Shown in pieces: positions 45,518 to 55,900 of a DNA stretch of 64,000 nucleotides. Source of the DNA: Betaproteobacteria bacterium HGW-Betaproteobacteria-6 (GTDB lineage: Bacteria; Pseudomonadota; Gammaproteobacteria; Burkholderiales; Rhodocyclaceae). The stretch is taken from assembly GCA_002842145.1 (NCBI GenBank), contig PHCF01000011.1:1-64000 (forward strand), given 5' to 3'. The notes below the pieces were generated by a model that did not search any database, had not been told where the DNA came from, and saw only the letters and a program-made list of their open reading frames with translations. The position numbers and the translations under genes were made by a program. Numbering within the stretch: position 1 is the stretch's first letter; every line of letters starts with the position of its first letter.

Positions 45518-46150
45518 TTATCCGGCAGACGGCGCCGACTTTTCCTTCTTCTTGCGCTCGCTTGCCTTGCGGGCGCGCTGCATGCGCATCAGCCGCCGGT
45601 GGATTTCATCGGAATCCATCCACAGATCGGCTCCCTTCAGGATGTTGGCGATCTCCGTTTCCGTCAGGAATGGCGAACAGAGCCGGCTCATCACCTTCTC
45701 GAACCAGTTGCCGACCGCCAGGACCTCGGCCTGCTGCTCGTTGCCCTTGCCGGCGAAAATCCCCGAGTAAATGTGGAACATCAACTGGCAGTTGTCGTGC
45801 ACCACCAGTTCGTCGCCGGCCAGGAATATCAGGGCTGCCATCGAATAGGCCCGCGCCTCGAGAATGGTCACCACCCGGGCATTCGAGGCTCGCACGTTGT
45901 TGATGATCTGCAGGCCGGTATTGAAGTCGCCGCCGGACGAATTGAGGTGGATATAGACCAGATCGGTCTCGGCAGCGGAGCGCAGGGTGTGGAACAGCTC
46001 GGTGTAATACTGCGGCTCGCGAAGCTCGCCGCACAGGTAGTACGACACCTGGCGAACCGGCAATTGCTGCTCGTAGCGGACTAATCCCCGGAAGGGCACC
46101 CCCTCTTCAGCGATCATCTCGTCATCTCGACCGTTCGATTCTCGGTGCAT
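45518..46150 (-). CDS. ClpP-like serine protease fold protein
   Basis: 210 residues. ClpP/crotonase-like core: VYIHLNSSGGDFNTGLQIIN (oxyanion Gly-Gly), EARAYSMAALIFLAGD (nucleophile Ser in YSMAA), NCQLMFHIYSG (His), and a C-terminal helix with a Lys-rich tail (RKASERKKKEKSAPSAG). No ClpX/ClpA partner nearby and no signal peptide. It is not the housekeeping ClpP, which lacks this tail. GAGGAGAG precedes the ATG at 46150. Confidence 0.8.
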   Translation of the reverse strand: MHRESNGRDDEMIAEEGVPFRGLVRYEQQLPVRQVSYYLCGELREPQYYTELFHTLRSAAETDLVYIHLNSSGGDFNTGLQIINNVRASNARVVTILEARAYSMAALIFLAGDELVVHDNCQLMFHIYSGIFAGKGNEQQAEVLAVGNWFEKVMSRLCSPFLTETEIANILKGADLWMDSDEIHRRLMRMQRARKASERKKKEKSAPSAG

Positions 46151-46267
46151 GATCTCTCCTCGGCTGTTTCGGTTCATTATGATCCAGTTTTTCACCTTCC
46201 GGATGGATGGCCGTAACCGGTACCATGTGAGGGGCGAATTAGCTGTCCGGCATGACAGGGAGAGAAA

Positions 46268-47392
46268 ATGCGAATAGGCGTTCCCAAGGAAATCAAGAAC
46301 CACGAATACCGGGTTGGCCTGACGCCGGGCAGCGTCCGGGAAGTGATAGCCCACGGCCATCAGGTCATCGTCGAGAAGGGCGCCGGTCAGGCTATCGGGC
46401 TGAGCGACGAACGCTATCTGGCGGCCGGCGCCGAACTAGCCGATTCCGCCACCGACGTTTTTGCCCGAGCCGAACTGATCGTCAAGGTCAAGGAACCGCA
46501 GCCCGACGAATGCCGTCTGCTGCGCGCGGACCAGGCCCTGTTCACCTATCTGCACCTGGCGCCGGATCGTCGCCAGACCGAACTGCTCATGGCCTCCGGC
46601 GCCACCGCCATTGCCTACGAAACGGTCAGCGATGCCGGCGGTCGCCTGCCGCTACTGGCGCCGATGAGTGAAGTCGCCGGCCGGATGTCGATCCAGGTCG
46701 GGGCGGCTTGCCTGGAAAAACCGAAAGGCGGCTCAGGCGTGCTGCTTGGCGGCGTGCCGGGCGTGGCGCCGGGCAAGGTCGTCGTCCTCGGCGCCGGCGT
46801 GGTCGGCGCCAACGCGGCGATGATTGCCGTCGGGATGGGCGCCGAAGTCACCGTCATCAACCGCTCGCTCGACCGCCTGCGCTGGCTCGATGCGCATTTC
46901 GGCAACCGGATCAAGACGCTGCTGGCCACTGGCGAAGCGATCGAAACCAGCCTGCTCGATGCCGACCTGATCATCGGTGCCGCGCTGATTCCCGGTGCCA
47001 CGACGCCGCACCTGCTTCGCCGCGTACAGCTGCGTCAGCTCCGCCCCGGCTCGGTGCTGGTCGATGTCTCGATCGATCAGGGCGGCTGTTTCGAGAGCAG
47101 CCGTCCGACCACCCATGCCGAGCCGACCTACATCGTCGACGACGTCGTCCATTACTGCGTCGCCAACATGCCCGGTGCCGTGGCACGAACCTCGACCTTT
47201 GCCCTGAACAACGCCACCCTGCCCTTCGTCCTGGCCATCGCTGACAAAGGCTGGCGGCAGGCCCTGCTCGACGACTGCCATTTGCGCGATGGCCTGAATA
47301 TTTACCAAGGACAAATCACCTGTGCCGCGGTCGCGGCAGCCCACGGGCTTGCTACGGTCGACCCGGAAAAAAGCCTGAAAATGAAGGGCTGA
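46268..47392 (+). CDS. ald: Alanine dehydrogenase
   Basis: 374 residues. [20 protein letters not shown] start, catalytic region [10 protein letters not shown], nucleotide-binding [14 protein letters not shown], and [18 protein letters not shown]. Converts alanine to pyruvate and ammonia with NAD. The last dozen or so residues, [14 protein letters not shown], are encoded by a copy of the dispersed ACGGTC element and replace the usual family end after AAAHGL. Confidence 0.92.
   Translation: MRIGVPKEIKNHEYRVGLTPGSVREVIAHGHQVIVEKGAGQAIGLSDERYLAAGAELADSATDVFARAELIVKVKEPQPDECRLLRADQALFTYLHLAPDRRQTELLMASGATAIAYETVSDAGGRLPLLAPMSEVAGRMSIQVGAACLEKPKGGSGVLLGGVPGVAPGKVVVLGAGVVGANAAMIAVGMGAEVTVINRSLDRLRWLDAHFGNRIKTLLATGEAIETSLLDADLIIGAALIPGATTPHLLRRVQLRQLRPGSVLVDVSIDQGGCFESSRPTTHAEPTYIVDDVVHYCVANMPGAVARTSTFALNNATLPFVLAIADKGWRQALLDDCHLRDGLNIYQGQITCAAVAAAHGLATVDPEKSLKMKG
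47347..47390 (+). repeat. ACGGTCAACCGG element fused to the ald 3' end, copy 10
   Basis: CTTGCTACGGTCGACCCGG, then AAAAAAGCCTGAAAATGAAG. It supplies the ald C-terminal codons. Slightly diverged from the consensus. Confidence 0.75.
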
Positions 47393-47465
47393 GGCGCCAC
47401 ATGGATGGCCCCGCTTCCGCCGCTCCGGCTCAACGGCTAGGCCATCATGCGACAGCCGCCTGCTG

Positions 47466-47565
47466 GAACGTTCCATCCGGATCGTCTCGGTCAGTTTCAG
47501 GCTGATCCGGCTCTGGCCCGGTTTCTTCAGCCTCCGCATTTGCCAGAAGTTGCACCGCAACCGAA
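47466..47565 (+). pseudogene. Decayed rarD C-terminal fragment
   Basis: Reads as SVSFRLIRLWPGFFSLRICQ then KLHRNRT, an obvious degraded match to rarD VSFGLIWLGLGFFSFSMW then QKLHRTG. Upstream bases also match rarD weakly (EPLQTARL region). No open frame remains. It lies between ald and the CorC-like gene, in a 217-nt gap with no intact gene. Confidence 0.75.
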
Positions 47566-47609
47566 CGGCAAAGGAGATAATTCCCTGACCGGACAAACCG
47601 AGACACCGC

Positions 47610-48899
47610 ATGCTCGAGAGTACCCTGATCATCCTGCTGCTGATCGCCGCCAGCGCCTTTTTCGCCACCTCGGAAATTGCGCTGGCCGCCGCCCGCCGGC
47701 TCAAGCTCGAACAACTGGCCGGCAACGGCGATGCGCGGGCCAGGCAAGCCTTGTCGCTGCAGGCGCAACCCGGCCACTTTTTCACGACCATCCAGATCGG
47801 CCTCAACGCCGTTGCCATCCTCGCCGGCATTCTCGGCGAAGGTGCCTACGCGCCCTACTTCACCGCACTGCTCGCCCCCCATTTCGCCAGCCCCGACACT
47901 GCCGGCACGCTGGCTACCGTGCTTTCCTTCCTGCTCGTCACCTCGACATTCATCCTCTTCGCCGACCTGGTGCCGAAGCGCATCGCCATCGTCGCCCCCG
48001 AGCGCATCGCACTACGCATTGCCGGGCCGATGACCCTGTGCATCCGCCTGCTTTCGCCGCTGATCTGGGCCTTCAACGGCATTGCCAGCCGCATCCTGTC
48101 GGCACTTGGCCTGCCCCAGAAGCGCCCGGATGACGTCACAACGGAGGACATCGTCGCCCTCGCCCAAGCCGGCGCCGATGCCGGCGTGGTCGCCGAGCAG
48201 GAGCAGCAGATGATCGAGAACGTACTCGAACTCGACACGAGGACGGCGCCTTCGACCATGACCGCGCGTGACAGCATCGTCTGGCTTGATGCAGACGAGG
48301 GCGAGGCCAGCCTGCGCACCAAGCTGGCGATGCACCCGCACTCGAAATACCCGGTCTGCCGCGACGAGATCGACCAGCCGCTCGGCTACGTTGACTCAAA
48401 AGATCTGCTCAGCCGCATCATTGCCGGCCAGCCGCTGGCCCTCGACACGCCGCTCGTCCATCCTGCACTGATCCTGCCCGATACGCTGACACTCTCTGAA
48501 ATCCTCGGCCACTTCCGCGCCGGCCGCGAGGACTTTGCGCTGATCATCAACGAGTACGCCCTGATCGTCGGGCTGATCACCCTCAACGACCTGACCAGCA
48601 CACTGGTCGGCGACCCGTTGTTCGACGGCGACGAAGCCCAGATCGTCCGCCGCGACGCCGATTCGTGGCTGATTGACGGCCTGACACCGATTGGCGACGT
48701 CGAGACCGAACTCGACCTCGCCCCTTTTCCCGACGACAGCCAGTACGAAACCGTCGCCGGCTTCATGATGTACATGTTGCGCAAACTGCCCAAGCGCACC
48801 GACAGCGTGGTGCACGATGGCTGCAAATTCGAGGTCATCGACGTCGACCGCAACCGCATCGACCAGTTGCTCGTCACACGCCTGCCGCCGGCCACTTGA
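47610..48899 (+). CDS. CNNM/CorC-family membrane transporter
   Basis: 429 residues. DUF21 membrane domain (ESTLIILLLIAASAFFATSE, FLLVTSTFILFADLVPKR), a CBS pair (STMTARDSIVWLDADEG, YPVCRDEIDQPLGYVDSKDL) and the CorC_HlyC end (DSWLIDGLTPIGDVETEL, VAGFMMYMLRKLP). The family transports divalent cations or polyamines (YtfL/PaeA-like). Transcribed alone. Confidence 0.88.
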   Translation: MLESTLIILLLIAASAFFATSEIALAAARRLKLEQLAGNGDARARQALSLQAQPGHFFTTIQIGLNAVAILAGILGEGAYAPYFTALLAPHFASPDTAGTLATVLSFLLVTSTFILFADLVPKRIAIVAPERIALRIAGPMTLCIRLLSPLIWAFNGIASRILSALGLPQKRPDDVTTEDIVALAQAGADAGVVAEQEQQMIENVLELDTRTAPSTMTARDSIVWLDADEGEASLRTKLAMHPHSKYPVCRDEIDQPLGYVDSKDLLSRIIAGQPLALDTPLVHPALILPDTLTLSEILGHFRAGREDFALIINEYALIVGLITLNDLTSTLVGDPLFDGDEAQIVRRDADSWLIDGLTPIGDVETELDLAPFPDDSQYETVAGFMMYMLRKLPKRTDSVVHDGCKFEVIDVDRNRIDQLLVTRLPPAT

Positions 48900-48912
48900 A
48901 CCGGACGGTGCA

Positions 48913-48951
48913 ATTTCAAAATCAGCCCTTTTTCCGGGTTGACTGTAGCAA
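48913..48951 (-). repeat. ACGGTCAACCGG dispersed element, copy 11
   Basis: Minus orientation: ATTGCTACAGTCAACCCGG, then AAAAAGGGCTGATTTTGAAA. It follows the stop of the small minus-strand membrane gene. Confidence 0.85.
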
Positions 48952-48956
48952 TGGCC

Positions 48957-49220
48957 TCAAGCCTGGGCATCTCCGGACAACGGCGCTTTCAGGTCATCCA
49001 GCGCGACCGGCACAGCACGCCTGAGAACGCCGTTGCCGTGCCAGAACAGCAGCGCCCAGATCAGCGACCCCAGGGGCAGAACCACGCCGATGCCGAACAA
49101 CCCGATCTTGACCGAACGCCCGAGCGATGAACGGGCAGCAAACATCTTTCCCGTCGCCTGCGGCAACTGGCGCATCCAACGGGCGTAGGCGCGCAGCCAT
49201 GCTGCGGCGTTTAGTGTCAT
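48957..49220 (-). CDS. Small single-pass membrane protein
   Basis: About 87 residues. Arg/Ala-rich N-terminus (AAAWLRAYARWMRQLP), then one membrane segment IGLFGIGVVLPLGSLIWALL and a short tail. The clear hydrophobic segment and matching codon use support a real gene, but no family is recognised. Start taken at the ATG at 49220; starts a few codons upstream are possible. Confidence 0.6.
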   Translation of the reverse strand: MTLNAAAWLRAYARWMRQLPQATGKMFAARSSLGRSVKIGLFGIGVVLPLGSLIWALLFWHGNGVLRRAVPVALDDLKAPLSGDAQA

Positions 49221-49327
49221 GACGGGCATCCTCATCTGGTCGTGCCCGATTATCGAAGACGCGCATTGCCGCCAGATGACCATCGAGGAGTTTTTCCCCC
49301 GGAAGACGGCAAGAAAATGATCGGCCG

Positions 49328-50905
49328 CTATTCCGGGCTAGCCATGCCATCCGGCTTTTTCCCATTCACCGGCAGCATGACGCGGAAGGTCGTGCCGACG
49401 CCAACTTCGCTGCTCACCTCGATTCGACCATCATGTTTTCTGACGATGTCATAGGACAGCGAAAGTCCCAGCCCGGTACCCTTGCCGACCGGCTTGGTGG
49501 TGTAGAACGGCTCGAAAATGCGCTTCATGACCGCCGGCGTCATGCCCTTGCCGGTATCGGCCACCTCGATCCACGCCCAGGTATCATCATGGCCGCTGCG
49601 GACCGTGATCGTGCCATGGCTTTCGATGGCATGAACGGCATTGACCAGCAGGTTCATCACCACCTGGTTGATCTGCGCCGCAACGCAGGGCACCGGCGGC
49701 AAGTCACCCAGTTCTCGGACGACATCGGCCTTGTACTTGAGCTCGTTCCAGGCCACGTTGAGCGTGCTTTCGATACCGCTGTTGAGGTCGGCGTCCTGCC
49801 AGGCCGACTCGTCGATGCGCGAATAATTCTTGAGATCGACGACGATCTTCTTGACCCGCTCCAGACCCTCATGCGATTCGTCAAGCAAATCGCCCAAGTC
49901 GCCCTTCAGGTAATCGAAATCGATGGCAGAAAAATCGGCCTCGCTGGCCTGGCCGTTACGGCAACGCTCAAGCAGGGAGATCATCTGCTCGCTGTATTTC
50001 TTGAGCGCCCCGAGGTTGGAATTGACAAAACCGACCGGATTGTTGATTTCATGCGCCACCCCGGCCGCCAACTGGCCGATGGAAGCCATCTTCTCCGACT
50101 GTAGCAACTGGCTCTGCGAGGCCTCCAGCTCATCGACCTTGCCGGCCAGTTCAAACCAGCGACGACGCAAAACCTCGAGCAAGAGCCAGCCAGCGGCAAG
50201 CACGAGGACAAAACCGATGCCGTGGGAAACGAGTGCCTTGCGCACGCCGGCATGCACCACCTCCTCGATCGGCTCATAACGTTGCGAGACGCTGAGGCCT
50301 CCGCGAACGTCGTCGACCTGATAACCCTGCTTGGCGTGGCAATCCATGCAACTCCGCTTCACCGGCAACGGCGCCATGTAGCGCAGCATCGCGCCTTGCG
50401 GACCGCGCTCAACACCGGTTTTTTCCCTCTCGCCCTGTTCAAACGCCAGCAGCGCCTGGCGCTCCCAATCATCCGGCTCGTTCCCCGGGCGGATCGGTCG
50501 CAGGCTGCTCAGACGAAAGATCGCACCGGAGGCAGACTCGGCCGTCTCGCCAATCAGGCGTGTCATGTAAGCCGGATTGATCATCGTCAGAGCCACCCCA
50601 TCGGTCGTCATGAGATCGCGACGCGGGTGTTCCAGGTAAGGATTGGGCTGCGTTGTTTCCGTCACCGGCACGTACACACCGCCATGACTGGAGTTCCAGT
50701 TGCGGGTCAGCAACACCATCCGGAACATGTTGCGGGCACCTTCGATAGCCACTTCAGTCGCTTGCCGGCGCGCCTGCTCGATCTGGGAATTCAGCGAATA
50801 ACCAACGGCTACCCCCCAGATAACAACCAGAACCAACCACCAGCGACGTTCGCGAACGATTCGCGGAATGGTCCGACCGGTAGCTGAGGCAACGAAGGCA
50901 TCCAA
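49328..50905 (-). CDS. Heme-containing sensor histidine kinase (DUF3365 / Tll0287-like)
   Basis: About 525 residues. Membrane segments near residues 23-40 and 220-240 enclose a periplasmic DUF3365-type domain with one c-type heme motif CMDCH, preceded by NPAYMTRLI and FRLSSLRPIRPGN, features of this family. The kinase has HisKA AAGVAHEINNPVGFVN, HATPase NLLVNAVHAIE, DTGKGMTPAV, GTGLGLSLSYDIV. It probably senses redox state or a gas at the heme (inference). The TTG at 50905 has GGGAG 8 nt upstream; other TTG starts lie up to 50938. Confidence 0.88.
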   Translation of the reverse strand: MDAFVASATGRTIPRIVRERRWWLVLVVIWGVAVGYSLNSQIEQARRQATEVAIEGARNMFRMVLLTRNWNSSHGGVYVPVTETTQPNPYLEHPRRDLMTTDGVALTMINPAYMTRLIGETAESASGAIFRLSSLRPIRPGNEPDDWERQALLAFEQGEREKTGVERGPQGAMLRYMAPLPVKRSCMDCHAKQGYQVDDVRGGLSVSQRYEPIEEVVHAGVRKALVSHGIGFVLVLAAGWLLLEVLRRRWFELAGKVDELEASQSQLLQSEKMASIGQLAAGVAHEINNPVGFVNSNLGALKKYSEQMISLLERCRNGQASEADFSAIDFDYLKGDLGDLLDESHEGLERVKKIVVDLKNYSRIDESAWQDADLNSGIESTLNVAWNELKYKADVVRELGDLPPVPCVAAQINQVVMNLLVNAVHAIESHGTITVRSGHDDTWAWIEVADTGKGMTPAVMKRIFEPFYTTKPVGKGTGLGLSLSYDIVRKHDGRIEVSSEVGVGTTFRVMLPVNGKKPDGMASPE

Positions 50906-51033
50906 AGGCAAAACTCCCGAACATTCAGGGAATGACAATAACGCAATACGCTGCCAAGTGCATCAGACCTAAATCAATCAAATTCATCGACCGAACGGCA
51001 AGCCGAACCAAAGTTGATCTGTTTTGAAACCGA

Positions 51034-51654
51034 TCAATTCCGGCGACGTAGCGCCATGTGCATCGTGATCATCCCCGGAATCCGCTTGTCGAGGTCCGAA
51101 CCCTTCTGGCAACCGAGCATGAGGTGCAGCAGGCCGCTGGTAAAGGCCCAGGTGTCGCGGGCCGTCGCTTCCGGGTCGAGGCCCTGGCGCAAGGCCCCTT
51201 TGTCCGCCGCCTTGCGGTAGAAGCGTTCCATTTTTTCGAGAAATTCGTAAGCCGGGCGGCCCGCTTCTTCCTGGACAGCGGCAAACTCATCGACGTATTC
51301 GCAACGCGAAATCATGATTTCGAAGACCTCGCGCACCACCGGGCAGTCATCGAGCACACGGAAAAACTCCTTCAACGAGGCTTCGATCGCATCGAGCGGG
51401 TTGTCGTAGGCTTCAGAGAAGAGCAGGGAATCGGTCCGTTCGACCATGGGCGCAAAGACATCTTCGCGCATGGCGAAGAACAACTCGGCCTTGTCCTTGA
51501 AATGCCAATAAATGGCGCCGCGTGTAACGCCGGCTTCCTTGGCAATCTTATCCAGCGTCGAACGGCTGACACCACACTCGTGAAACACCGTGCGCGCCGA
51601 TTCGATGATGTCCTGGCGAGTCTTTTCCGCATCTTCCTTGGTTTTTCTGACCAC
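51034..51654 (-). CDS. TetR/AcrR-family repressor of the RND operon
   Basis: 206 residues. TetR helix-turn-helix IIESARTVFHECGVSRSTLD then KIAKEAGVTRGAIYWHFKDK, followed by a variable ligand domain of AcrR/TtgR type. Divergent from the efflux operon, with a palindromic AcrR-type site in the shared spacer overlapping the efflux promoter. Expected to release DNA when it binds hydrophobic drugs. Confidence 0.9.
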   Translation of the reverse strand: MVRKTKEDAEKTRQDIIESARTVFHECGVSRSTLDKIAKEAGVTRGAIYWHFKDKAELFFAMREDVFAPMVERTDSLLFSEAYDNPLDAIEASLKEFFRVLDDCPVVREVFEIMISRCEYVDEFAAVQEEAGRPAYEFLEKMERFYRKAADKGALRQGLDPEATARDTWAFTSGLLHLMLGCQKGSDLDKRIPGMITMHMALRRRN

Positions 51655-51734
51655 TTTATTCTCTCCCGACCTGGCAATTTTCTAGCTTGGCCGTTGTCCA
51701 TGTTAAGCCATCGAACACACCGCCCAAAATAATT

Positions 51735-51758
51735 TACATACATCCACGTTTGTATATA
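51735..51758. promoter_or_regulatory. AcrR-type operator overlapping the efflux -10
   Basis: 24-bp imperfect palindrome: TACATACATCC on the left, GTTTGTATATA on the right. It resembles the E. coli AcrR site (TACATACA...TGTATGTA). TATAAT at 51755-51760 overlaps its right edge, so binding would block the operon promoter. Confidence 0.72.
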
Positions 51759-51794
51759 ATAGCGCAAACTTTTCCTATTTTGGAGTGCCCCCCC

Positions 51795-52943
51795 ATGAAT
51801 TCCGGATCCTTGCTGCGGCGTACACCCCTTTCAACTCTTGTTGGCGCAGCCGTACTCGGCACCGCCCTTCTCGCCGGCTGTTCGGACAACAAGCCGGCCG
51901 GCGGCCCACCGATGGGTCCGATGCCGGTCACCGTCCTCGACATGCAGCCACAAAAGGTACCGACCTCGATCGAAGTCATGGCGCAAACCGAAGGCGCTCG
52001 CGAAACCGAAGTCCGCGCCCGCGTCTCGGGCATCCTCGTCAAGCGGCTGTATCAGGAAGGCGAGGCGGTCAAGGCTGGCCAGCCGTTGTTCCAGATCGAT
52101 CGCTCGAGCTATGAAATTGCTCTGGCCGAAGCCAAGGCCAAGGCCGAGCAGACCAGCCGCGAACACAATCGCCTGAAGAGCCTGATCGAGGCCAAGGCGA
52201 TCAGTCAGAAGGAATACGACGATGCGACCTCGGCCAATGCGATCGCCCAGGCTGTGCTGCGCCAGGCCGAGCTGAACCTGTCATGGACGACGGTTACCGC
52301 ACCGGTTTCCGGCACCACCGGGCGCGCCGCCAAATCCGAAGGCAACCTGATTACGACCGGCGCCGACAGCCTGCTCACCTCGATCTACCAGAGCAATCCG
52401 ATCTGGGTTCGCTTCAGCCTCGGCGACAGCGATCTGGCCAAGCTGAGCGGCGGCCGTGTGACGAACAAGAACATCACCGGCATCGAATTGATCCTGGCCG
52501 ACGGCACGGTGTATCCGAAGTCCGGCAAGCTCAATTTCCTGGCCAGCAATATCGATACGACGCTCGGCACCCAGGCCCTGCGCGCCGAGTTCGACAACCA
52601 CGACAATCGCTTGCTGCCCGGCCAGTTCGTACGTATCCGCCTGCTCACCGGCGAGCGCAATGGTGTTTTCCTGGTGCCGCAGTCGGCGGTCGTGCAGACC
52701 GAACAGGGCGCCATCGTCATGCTCGCCGGCGAAGGCGACAAGGTGGCGCCGCGTCCGGTTCAGGCGGGCGAATGGCACGGCAAGGATTGGGTCATCCTCG
52801 GTGGACTGAAGGCGGGCGACAAGGTGATCGTCGACAACCTCATGAAGTTGCGGCCCGGCGCGCCGGTTGCCCCGCACGCCCCGGGTGAAAAGCCGGGGGC
52901 ACCGGCCAAGGATGCTGCAGCGGCTCCGGCCAAGCAGGGTTAA
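51795..52943 (+). CDS. RND efflux periplasmic adaptor (AcrA/MexA-like)
   Basis: 382 residues. Lipoprotein signal LVGAAVLGTALLAGC, hairpin and lipoyl region (VRARVSGILVKRLYQEGEAV, LNLSWTTVTAPVSGTTGRA), a beta-barrel (LRAEFDNHDNRLLPGQFVRI) and a Pro/Ala tail. Bridges the inner-membrane pump and outer-membrane channel. First gene of the operon; a GGAG precedes the next start 10 nt downstream. Confidence 0.92.
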   Translation: MNSGSLLRRTPLSTLVGAAVLGTALLAGCSDNKPAGGPPMGPMPVTVLDMQPQKVPTSIEVMAQTEGARETEVRARVSGILVKRLYQEGEAVKAGQPLFQIDRSSYEIALAEAKAKAEQTSREHNRLKSLIEAKAISQKEYDDATSANAIAQAVLRQAELNLSWTTVTAPVSGTTGRAAKSEGNLITTGADSLLTSIYQSNPIWVRFSLGDSDLAKLSGGRVTNKNITGIELILADGTVYPKSGKLNFLASNIDTTLGTQALRAEFDNHDNRLLPGQFVRIRLLTGERNGVFLVPQSAVVQTEQGAIVMLAGEGDKVAPRPVQAGEWHGKDWVILGGLKAGDKVIVDNLMKLRPGAPVAPHAPGEKPGAPAKDAAAAPAKQG

Positions 52944-52952
52944 GGAGCGGCC

Positions 52953-55900
52953 ATGTCAAAATTCTTCATCAACCGGCCGATTTTCGCGTCGGTCATTTCG
53001 ATCATCATCGTCATCGCCGGGCTGGTTGCCGCGCAAGTGCTGCCCATTGCGCAGTACCCGCAGATCGCCCCGCCGACGGTCCTGATCACCGCGACCTACC
53101 CGGGTGCTTCAGCTGAAACGCTGGCCAGAACGGTTGCTGCGCCGATCGAGGAGCAGTTGAACGGGGTAGAGAACCTGTCCTACTTCACCTCGTCGGCCTC
53201 GGCCAACGGCTCGGTGACGATCACCGCGACCTTCGATGTCGGGACCAATGTCGATACGGCTGCGGTCAACGTCAACAACCGGGTAAAAGCAGCCGAACCG
53301 CGCTTGCCGGAAGAGGTCCGGCGCAATGGCGTGATCGTCCAGAAGCGTTCAAACGACATCCTGCAGGTCGTCGCACTCGATTCGGAACAGGGCAAGTACA
53401 ACACCCTGTTCCTGTCCAACTACGCCAGCCTAAACATCGTGGACGAACTCAAGCGGGTCAAGGGTGTCGGCGACGTGACCATTTTCGGCGCCCAGGATTA
53501 TTCGATGCGTGTCTGGCTCAAGCCTGACCGCATGGCCCAGCTTGGTCTGACGACCAGCGACGTGGCAACGGCCATCCGGGCGCAGAATGCCCAGAATGCG
53601 GCCGGCAAGATCGGCCAGGAACCGGCGCCGGCCGACCAGCAACTGGTTTATACGGTGACCGCCAAGGGCCGCCTGCTGACACCGGAAGAGTTCGGCAACA
53701 TCGTCATCCGCGCCAGCGGCCCGAGCGGCATGCTGCGCCTCAAGGACGTTGCCCGCATCGAGCTTGGTGCCTACAGCTACGACCAGTCGGTCAGCCTGGA
53801 TGGCCAGCCGACCATCGCCATGGGCGTTTTCCTGCAGACCGGCGCCAACGCACTAGATGTCGCCGAGCGCGTGCGCAAGCGAATGGACGAACTCAAGGCC
53901 AAGTTCCCGGAGGGCATGGGCTACATCATTCCCTTCGACACGACACGCTTCGTCTCGGCCTCGATCAACGAGGTTGTCAAGACGCTGATCGAAGCCATGG
54001 TGCTCGTTCTAGCCGTCGTTTACATCTTCCTGCAGAGCTGGCGCGCCACCTTGATTCCGATGGTCGCCGTGCCGATCTCGCTGATCGGCACGTTTGCCGG
54101 GCTGTGGCTGTTCGGCTTTTCGATCAACACCCTGACGCTGTTTGCCATGGTGCTGGCTATCGGTATCGTCGTCGATGACGCCATCGTCGTGCTCGAGAAC
54201 GTCGAGCGCCTGATGGCCGAAGAAAAACTGTCTCCCAAGGATGCAGCGATCAAGGCCATGCATCAGGTCCAGGGTGCGCTCGTCGCCATCGTCCTCGTCC
54301 TCTGCGCCGTCTTCGTTCCCGTTGCCTTCCTCGGCGGCATTGCCGGCCAGCTCTACAAACAGTTCGCCGTGACCGTCGCTGTGGCCGTGGTCCTGTCCGG
54401 CGTTGTCGCGCTGACCTTGACGCCAGCCCTGTGCGCCCTGCTGCTCAAGGCTCAGCATACCGAGCACAAGCTGTTCATTCCGTTCAACCGCCTGTTCGAG
54501 CGTTTCACCCGCTCCTACACGACGACAGTGGGCTTCACGCTCAAGCACGGCATCATCGGCGGCATCGTCTTTGCGCTGGTCATCGCCGTGGTGCTTTTCT
54601 TCTTCCGCATCATTCCCGGCAGTTTCGTGCCGGCCGAAGATCAGGGCTACCTGATTTCGGCGCTCATGCTGCCCGACGGCGCGACGCTCAAGCGCACGCA
54701 AACGACTGGCGAGAACATGCGCCAGATGGTGGCCAGCGACCCGGCCGTCAAGCATACATTTGTCGTTTCCGGCTTCGACCTGATTGGTGGTGGCAACAAG
54801 CCGAATGCTGGCACCATCTTCATTCCGCTCAAGGATTGGTCGGAACGCACGGGCAAGGCGCAGGACCTGGCCGGCAAGTTCATGGGCATGGGCATGATGC
54901 AATCCGACGGCATGGCGCTCGTCTTCAACCCACCGCCGATCATGGGCCTGGGCACTGCCGGCGGTTTCGAGGTCTATGTCCAGAACCGTGTGGACGGCGA
55001 CACGCGCAAACTCAACGAGGTAGTCCAGGCCTTCATTGCCGACCTCCAGAAGCACCCGGAGTTCACCCGCGTCAGCACCTTCTTCCGGCCAACCGTGCCA
55101 CAGCTCTTCGTCGAAGTTGACGAACCCAAGGCGATCGCCCTCGGCATTCCGCTCGCCGACATCTACAGCACGCTGCAAAGCACGATGGGTGCGCTCTACG
55201 TCAATGACTTCAACAAGGCCGGCCGCGTCTATCGCGTCCAGCTGCAGGCCGAAGCCAGCTACCGCATGAAGCCGGACGACCTCGGGAAGGTCTACGTGCG
55301 CAGCACGACGAGCAATGCCATGATCCCGCTCTCGGCGGTCAGCACCATCCGGCGCATCGTCGGTCCGGAACAGGTCGAACGTTTCAACGGTTTCGTGTCG
55401 GCCAAGGTGATGGGCGACAGCCGGCCGGGCATCAGCTCGGGCGACGCCATCAAGATCGTCGAGGAAGTCGCCGCAGCCACCCTGCCCAACGGCTACGAAA
55501 TTTCGTGGACCGGCCAGGCCTTCCAGGAAAAGCGAAGCTCGGGTTCGTCGCTGCAGGCCTTCGGCTTCGCCATCATCATGGTCTTCCTGATCCTCGCCGC
55601 CCAGTATGAAAAGTGGTCGCTACCGGTCGCCGTTGTCATGGCCGTACCGTTCGCGCTGATGGGCGCCCTGACGGCGATCTGGCTGCGCGGCATGCCGAAC
55701 GACATCTACTTCCAGATCGGCCTCGTCGTGCTCATAGGCCTGGCGTCGAAAAACGCCATTCTGATCGTCGAGTTCGCCGCCCAGAAATACGCTGAAGGTA
55801 TGAACGTGGTCGATGCCGCGCTCGAAGCTGCCCGCCTGCGTCTGCGCCCGATCATCATGACTTCGCTGGCCTTCGTGCTCGGCGTCTTCCCGCTGGTCAA

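Noticed and set aside
54009-55178. Long antisense frame within the RND pump gene
   Set aside because: Low-complexity His/Asp-rich translation, fully inside a conserved transporter; a shadow frame.
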